NCBI GenBank assembly: GCA_030593785.1
Contig: JAUVGM010000036.1
Coordinates: 1 to 11,276, forward strand
Source: Gammaproteobacteria bacterium
GTDB taxonomy: Bacteria > Pseudomonadota > Gammaproteobacteria > UBA6429 > Thiohalophilaceae
Reading direction: 5' to 3'
Length of the DNA: 11,276 bases
Shown in pieces: positions 7,660-11,276 of this stretch; position 1 is the stretch's first letter, and each line of letters starts with the position of its first letter. Position numbers and translations under genes: made by a program. The notes under the pieces were generated by a model that worked only from the letters and a program-made list of their open reading frames with translations, was not told the DNA's origin and did not search any database.

Positions 7660-7682
7660 TTCTCGCAATGACAGGTATTTTA

Positions 7683-8726
7683 CTACCTGGTAGCAATTTG
7701 CTCCGCTGTCAGCGGAAACAATGCCACACCCGCAATCCGTAATGTTAATTGTAGCAACTCATCCCACGGTTTGCCCGTCGCTAAGCCTTTACACATGCGT
7801 TCAATTCGCCCCGCAACCAGCAAAAAGGCCTGCCAGCGCTTTAAACCGTGACGTTTTAAGCCCGCATTGAGAACAACTTTTCGTTTATCCCAGATTCGGT
7901 GTTGTTTAAAAACTTGTTCCAAATTCTGCCCCTTTGCAACTGCACCTGCCATTTTTTCCAGCATACGAAGTTGATACATCAATGCACCTAATATGTGCAA
8001 AACGTCCTCACCTTCATTTTTTAAACCATGCAATATACGAGATACCCGAACAGCATCACCCTGCAAAGCAACATCAACTAACGCAAAGGCATCAAAACGG
8101 GCGCTATCACTTACGGCATCAACTACCTGCTCAGCATTGATGGGGCCTTCACCATAAAGCATGCGTAACTTTTCCAGCTCTTGATCCGCAGCAAGAAGAT
8201 TCCCTTCAACTTGCTCCGCAAGAACAGTAAGTGCATCTTCTGTAGGTTGTAAACCACGTAATTGCATTCGTTGTTTTAACCATGCCGGTAACTGTTGGAT
8301 TTCTAATGGCCACACCGCAAGTGTTGCTCCAACTGCATCAATAGCCTTAAACCATTTGCTTTTTGTTTGATTTGAATCCAGTTTTCCTGAAACAATCAAT
8401 AATAAATTGTCTTCCGGTAATTGACTGGTATAAGCCACCAATGCCTTGCTACCTTTATCACCCGGTTTTCCTGTTGGAATACGAAGCTCAATCACTTTAC
8501 GTTCTGCAAACAACGACATACTTTCTGCAGAATGCGTCAATTGATCCCAATCAAAACTGCGATCAACATGGTAAACCTCACGTTCAGTGTAACCCTGAGA
8601 TTTTGCCGCTTCACGAATCAAACGTGAGGACTCATCAACCTGAAAAGGTTCATCACCACTGATGAAATAAACAGGTTGTAACTGTTTTTCAATGTGAGAT
8701 TTAAGCTGAGTAAAATTTAATTTCAT
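7683..8726 (-). CDS. holA: DNA polymerase III subunit delta
   Basis: Clamp-loader subunit that opens the beta sliding clamp so that it can be placed on DNA. The protein has 347 residues (343 in E. coli). The N-terminal domain starts with PVYFISGDEPFQVDES (18-33), the typical opening of this AAA+-like but non-ATPase subunit. The clamp-contacting pair Leu73-Phe74 in MSLFAERK falls at the same residue numbers as in E. coli. Later text such as EGNLLAADQELEKL (about 194-207) and the helical C-terminal domain fits the family. The ATG overlaps the lptE stop as ATGA and has no visible ribosome binding site, so translation is probably coupled to lptE. Hairpin-rich repeats follow directly after the stop. 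Confidence 0.95.
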   Translation of the reverse strand: MKLNFTQLKSHIEKQLQPVYFISGDEPFQVDESSRLIREAAKSQGYTEREVYHVDRSFDWDQLTHSAESMSLFAERKVIELRIPTGKPGDKGSKALVAYTSQLPEDNLLLIVSGKLDSNQTKSKWFKAIDAVGATLAVWPLEIQQLPAWLKQRMQLRGLQPTEDALTVLAEQVEGNLLAADQELEKLRMLYGEGPINAEQVVDAVSDSARFDAFALVDVALQGDAVRVSRILHGLKNEGEDVLHILGALMYQLRMLEKMAGAVAKGQNLEQVFKQHRIWDKRKVVLNAGLKRHGLKRWQAFLLVAGRIERMCKGLATGKPWDELLQLTLRIAGVALFPLTAEQIATR

Positions 8727-9292
8727 TTTGTATGATGTTTAGATTGACGTTTTTTTAAAGAAAAACTTAAGCGTCGAATTAATTGTAATATCGCGGCTTG
8801 CCTCATATCACTGTTCAAGCGATTTTCTTCATCTGCTTTAGCTAACACCAAATTAGCATCAAAGAGATACTCTCTTTTTTCATGAATATTTTGTGTTGCT
8901 ATTAAATCAATATATTTCACCTGTTGCTTGATGTCATATTCCAAGCTTTCAGATATTAAACTCTCATTTTGAACCTTTTCCATTAAAGAAAAGCTTAACT
9001 TATAATTAAGTTCATACTGATTTGCTCGACCAGCACTGTCTAAAGACAAAACACGTTTTGATATATTATTTTGAGTGATATTTAAAACCGTATTAGACTC
9101 ATCCAAAACATTTACTTTAGCGGTTGTTAAAGCACGATATAAATCACGGCCAAGCTCACTGTGTTTATTTACACCCTGTATCTTTATTTCTGGCAACACA
9201 GATGAAAGATCCTGACTGCCACGCAGGTGGAAGCCACAGCTTATAATGAAGAAGCTGGATAAAAATAAAAATGTAATCTTTATTTTTTTCAT
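8723..9292 (-). CDS. lptE: LPS-assembly lipoprotein LptE
   Basis: Outer-membrane lipoprotein that plugs the LptD barrel and helps insert lipopolysaccharide into the outer leaflet; formerly RlpB. The protein has 189 residues. A lipoprotein signal peptide is visible: MKKIK, a hydrophobic stretch (about 6-17), then the lipobox IISC with the lipidated Cys19. It is followed directly by GFHLRG, the conserved start of mature LptE (GWHLR in E. coli). The rest is weakly conserved and AT-rich, with a basic C-terminus (KKRQSKHHTK). The identity also rests on the position between leuS and holA, which is widely conserved. It starts 16 bases after leuS with only a weak ribosome binding site, and its stop overlaps the holA start. 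Confidence 0.93.
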   Translation of the reverse strand: MKKIKITFLFLSSFFIISCGFHLRGSQDLSSVLPEIKIQGVNKHSELGRDLYRALTTAKVNVLDESNTVLNITQNNISKRVLSLDSAGRANQYELNYKLSFSLMEKVQNESLISESLEYDIKQQVKYIDLIATQNIHEKREYLFDANLVLAKADEENRLNSDMRQAAILQLIRRLSFSLKKRQSKHHTK

Positions 9293-9308
9293 ATCACTTA
9301 ACTCGATT

Positions 9309-11276
9309 CTACCTAACTACAATATTAACCAGTTTGCCAGGTACAACAATCACCTTAATAACCTGTTTACCGTCAGTAAATTTCATAACATTTTCATCTG
9401 CGACTGCAGCCGCTTCAATTTCATCTTTACTTGCACTTGCTGCTACCTCAATACGAGAACGTAACTTACCATTTACTTGTACAACAATTTGTAAACTGTC
9501 TTTCACTAAAGCTGATTCATCCACTTGAGGCCAGTCTTGATCTAACAATGAACTGTTATTGCCAAGTACTTTCCATATTTCATGCGTAATGTGCGGCACA
9601 ATAGGAGATAACAATAAAACAATCGCTTGCAAACTTTCTTGCATAACCGCTCGACCTTGCTCACTGTCATCTTTAAATTTCGTTAACGCATTAATCAACT
9701 CCATCACTGAAGCGATTGCGGTGTTAAAAGTAAAACGACGACCAATATCATCACCCACTTTAGCAATGGTTTCATGTGTTACACGGCGTATTGATTTTGG
9801 TGCATCGTTTAAAGCATTTTTATCTAAGGCAACAGTTCTACCCGCTTCAACGTGATCAAACGCTAAACGCCACAGGCGTTTAAGAAAACGCGATGCGCCT
9901 TCAACACCCGCATCACTCCACTCTAGTGATTGCTCAGGTGGCGCGGAAAACAACATAAATAAACGTGCAGTATCAGCACCGTATTGCTCAATCAGTCCTT
10001 GTGGATCGACTGTATTACCTTTTGACTTAGACATCTTGGTACCATCCTTAAGTACCATGCCTTGCGTTAAAAGGTTTTTAAATGGTTCATCGTTTGTTGT
10101 TAAACCAACATCACGCATTAACTTATTAAAGAAGCGCGCATAGAGTAAATGTAAAATAGCATGTTCGATACCACCTACATATTGATCCACGGGCAGCCAA
10201 TAATTTGCACGCTCATCTAACATGGCTTCATCATTACCCGCTGAAGCATAACGTGCGTAGTACCATGAAGATTCCATAAAGGTATCAAAGGTATCGGTTT
10301 CACGTTCCGCTTTACCACCACACGCTGGACATGTAGTTTCATAAAACTCTGGCATTTTCTTAATCGGTGAACCTACACCTTCAAACTCTATGTCTTCAGG
10401 TAATACAACCGGTAAATCTTTTTCGGGTACAGCAACTTCACCGCATTTATCGCAGTTAATAATCGGGATTGGTGAACCCCAATAACGTTGACGAGAAACA
10501 CCCCAGTCACGTAAGCGATACGTTGTACGTTTTTCACCTGCATTTTTTGATTCTAAGTAAGTCGCGATTTTTTCAAATGCATCTTCCGATGTTAAACCAT
10601 CAAACTCACCTGAATTGATCAGTTTTCCTTTTAAAGTAAATGCTTCTTTCGAGATGTTACATATAGAGTCGTCACATTCCTCATTGTTCGCTGGTTCAAT
10701 AACCTGGTTAATCGATAAACCATATTTTGTCGCAAACTCATAATCACGTTGATCATGTGCAGGCACAGCCATTACCGCACCTGAGCCGTAGCCCATTAAA
10801 ACAAAATTGGCGATAAACACAGGAACATGATCACCAGTGATTGGATGAACTGCTTTTAAACCTGTATCGATACCTTTTTTCTCCATGGTTTCCATGGAAG
10901 CTTCTGCAGTATCGGTTTTTGAACATTCTTTAATAAAGGCCGCAACGTTATCAGACTTCTTTGCTGCTTCTGCTGCTAATGGATGCTCCGCGGCAACCGC
11001 AACATAGGTCACACCCATTAACGTATCTGGACGGGTCGTGAACACGTTTAACTTTTCATCTCGACCATCTATACCAAAACTGACTTCTACACCTTGAGAA
11101 CGACCAATCCAGTTACGCTGCATGGTCCGAACTTGATCAGGCCAGCCATCTAAATTATCCAACTCATCCAACAACTCATCTGCATAGTCGGTAATTTTCA
11201 TGAACCATTGTGGAATGTCTTTTTTCTCCACATCGGTATCACAACGCCAGCACTTACCATCAATCACTTGTTCATT
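9309..11276 (-). CDS. leuS: Leucyl-tRNA synthetase, N-terminal part beyond the window
   Basis: Class I synthetase that charges tRNA-Leu and edits mischarged products. The frame is open to the right edge, where it begins NEQVIDGKCWRCD, matching E. coli LeuRS from about residue 168; about 167 residues including the HIGH motif are outside, so the full protein would be about 822 residues (860 in E. coli). Counting from the Val codon at 11265-11267, the CP1 editing domain has TTRPDT (77-82, last Thr = E. coli T252) and HDQRD (171-175, last Asp = E. coli D345). A four-cysteine zinc site is at C272, C275, C313 and C316. KMSKS is at 411-415 (10023-10037). The C-terminal domain ends VIVVPGKLVNIVVR. 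The leucine-specific insertion usually found just before KMSKS is absent. lptE follows after 16 bases. The internal GTG at 11265-11267 is not a start. Confidence 0.97.
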   Translation of the reverse strand, partial: NEQVIDGKCWRCDTDVEKKDIPQWFMKITDYADELLDELDNLDGWPDQVRTMQRNWIGRSQGVEVSFGIDGRDEKLNVFTTRPDTLMGVTYVAVAAEHPLAAEAAKKSDNVAAFIKECSKTDTAEASMETMEKKGIDTGLKAVHPITGDHVPVFIANFVLMGYGSGAVMAVPAHDQRDYEFATKYGLSINQVIEPANNEECDDSICNISKEAFTLKGKLINSGEFDGLTSEDAFEKIATYLESKNAGEKRTTYRLRDWGVSRQRYWGSPIPIINCDKCGEVAVPEKDLPVVLPEDIEFEGVGSPIKKMPEFYETTCPACGGKAERETDTFDTFMESSWYYARYASAGNDEAMLDERANYWLPVDQYVGGIEHAILHLLYARFFNKLMRDVGLTTNDEPFKNLLTQGMVLKDGTKMSKSKGNTVDPQGLIEQYGADTARLFMLFSAPPEQSLEWSDAGVEGASRFLKRLWRLAFDHVEAGRTVALDKNALNDAPKSIRRVTHETIAKVGDDIGRRFTFNTAIASVMELINALTKFKDDSEQGRAVMQESLQAIVLLLSPIVPHITHEIWKVLGNNSSLLDQDWPQVDESALVKDSLQIVVQVNGKLRSRIEVAASASKDEIEAAAVADENVMKFTDGKQVIKVIVVPGKLVNIVVR

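Larger units (their letters stand above)
7499..7672. repeat. Two inverted copies of an interspersed palindromic repeat (GTCATTGC ... GCGGCAATCTC)
   Basis: The holA-proA gap contains two units that both begin with GTCATTGC and end with GCGGCAATCTC, facing each other. The left unit reads on the plus strand from 7499 to 7597 (99 bases); the right unit reads on the minus strand from 7672 to 7619 (54 bases). Before the shared end both have similar text (GACTGCGG and GACGCGG). Each unit is itself a weak palindrome, because ATTGC near one end pairs with GCAAT near the other. From memory, short repeats beginning GTCATTGCGAG and ending GCGGCAATC are scattered between genes in many bacteria, so this is probably a member of that non-coding class. 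No open reading frame, tRNA or transposase is seen in the gap. Confidence 0.75.

Noticed and set aside
7461..7682. Possible CRISPR, tRNA, small RNA or riboswitch in the holA-proA gap
   Set aside because: There are only two inverted repeat units rather than regularly spaced direct repeats, no cloverleaf pattern and no recognisable riboswitch core. A repeat element explains the structure better.
10890..10906. Short inverted repeat TCCATGG with three-base loop inside leuS
   Set aside because: It encodes the ordinary residues SMETMEK in the editing domain; a seven-base stem inside a coding region is expected by chance and has no terminator features.
11265..11267. GTG as a possible start of a shorter leuS
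   Set aside because: The frame continues upstream as NEQ, matching E. coli LeuRS, and starting here would remove the HIGH motif; the gene is simply cut by the window edge.

Overview
The window is a densely packed, single-direction block of conserved housekeeping genes from a gammaproteobacterium of low-to-moderate GC. All ten genes lie on the minus strand, so transcription runs from the right edge to the left. Several products (RNase G, RlmH, RsfS, LeuRS, LptE, a YhdP-type AsmA-like protein) read as clear relatives of their E. coli counterparts. LptE and YhdP point to a diderm with lipopolysaccharide. I cannot place the organism more finely. By eye the yhdP and lptE genes are more AT-rich than the enzyme genes, as expected for fast-evolving envelope proteins.

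Right third (about 7683-11276): leuS (5' end outside the window), lptE and holA, the classical leuS-lptE-holA cluster. leuS and lptE are 16 bases apart. lptE and holA overlap by the four bases ATGA. The products charge tRNA-Leu, assemble LPS at the outer membrane and load the DNA polymerase III clamp.

Middle gap (7461-7682, 222 bases): the only non-coding stretch of any length. It holds two copies, in opposite orientation, of a short interspersed palindromic repeat (ends GTCATTGC and GCGGCAATCTC), with strong hairpins, and a candidate promoter for proA next to it. It probably divides the block into two transcription units.

Left two thirds (1-7460): proA, nadD, rsfS, rlmH, maf, rng and yhdP (3' end outside the window), with gaps of only 5 to 27 bases, so probably one operon. 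ProA makes proline precursor and NadD makes NAD. RsfS, RlmH and RNase G all act on ribosomes or rRNA. Maf removes non-canonical nucleotides. YhdP is a large inner-membrane-anchored protein of the envelope lipid-transport family. The order joins two neighbourhoods that are separate in E. coli (nadD-rsfS-rlmH and maf-rng-yhdP).

I found no undescribed system. The points most worth a second look are the paired repeat before proA and the form of LeuRS, which lacks the insertion normally found just before the KMSKS loop and keeps a four-cysteine zinc site that I recall as lost in E. coli.
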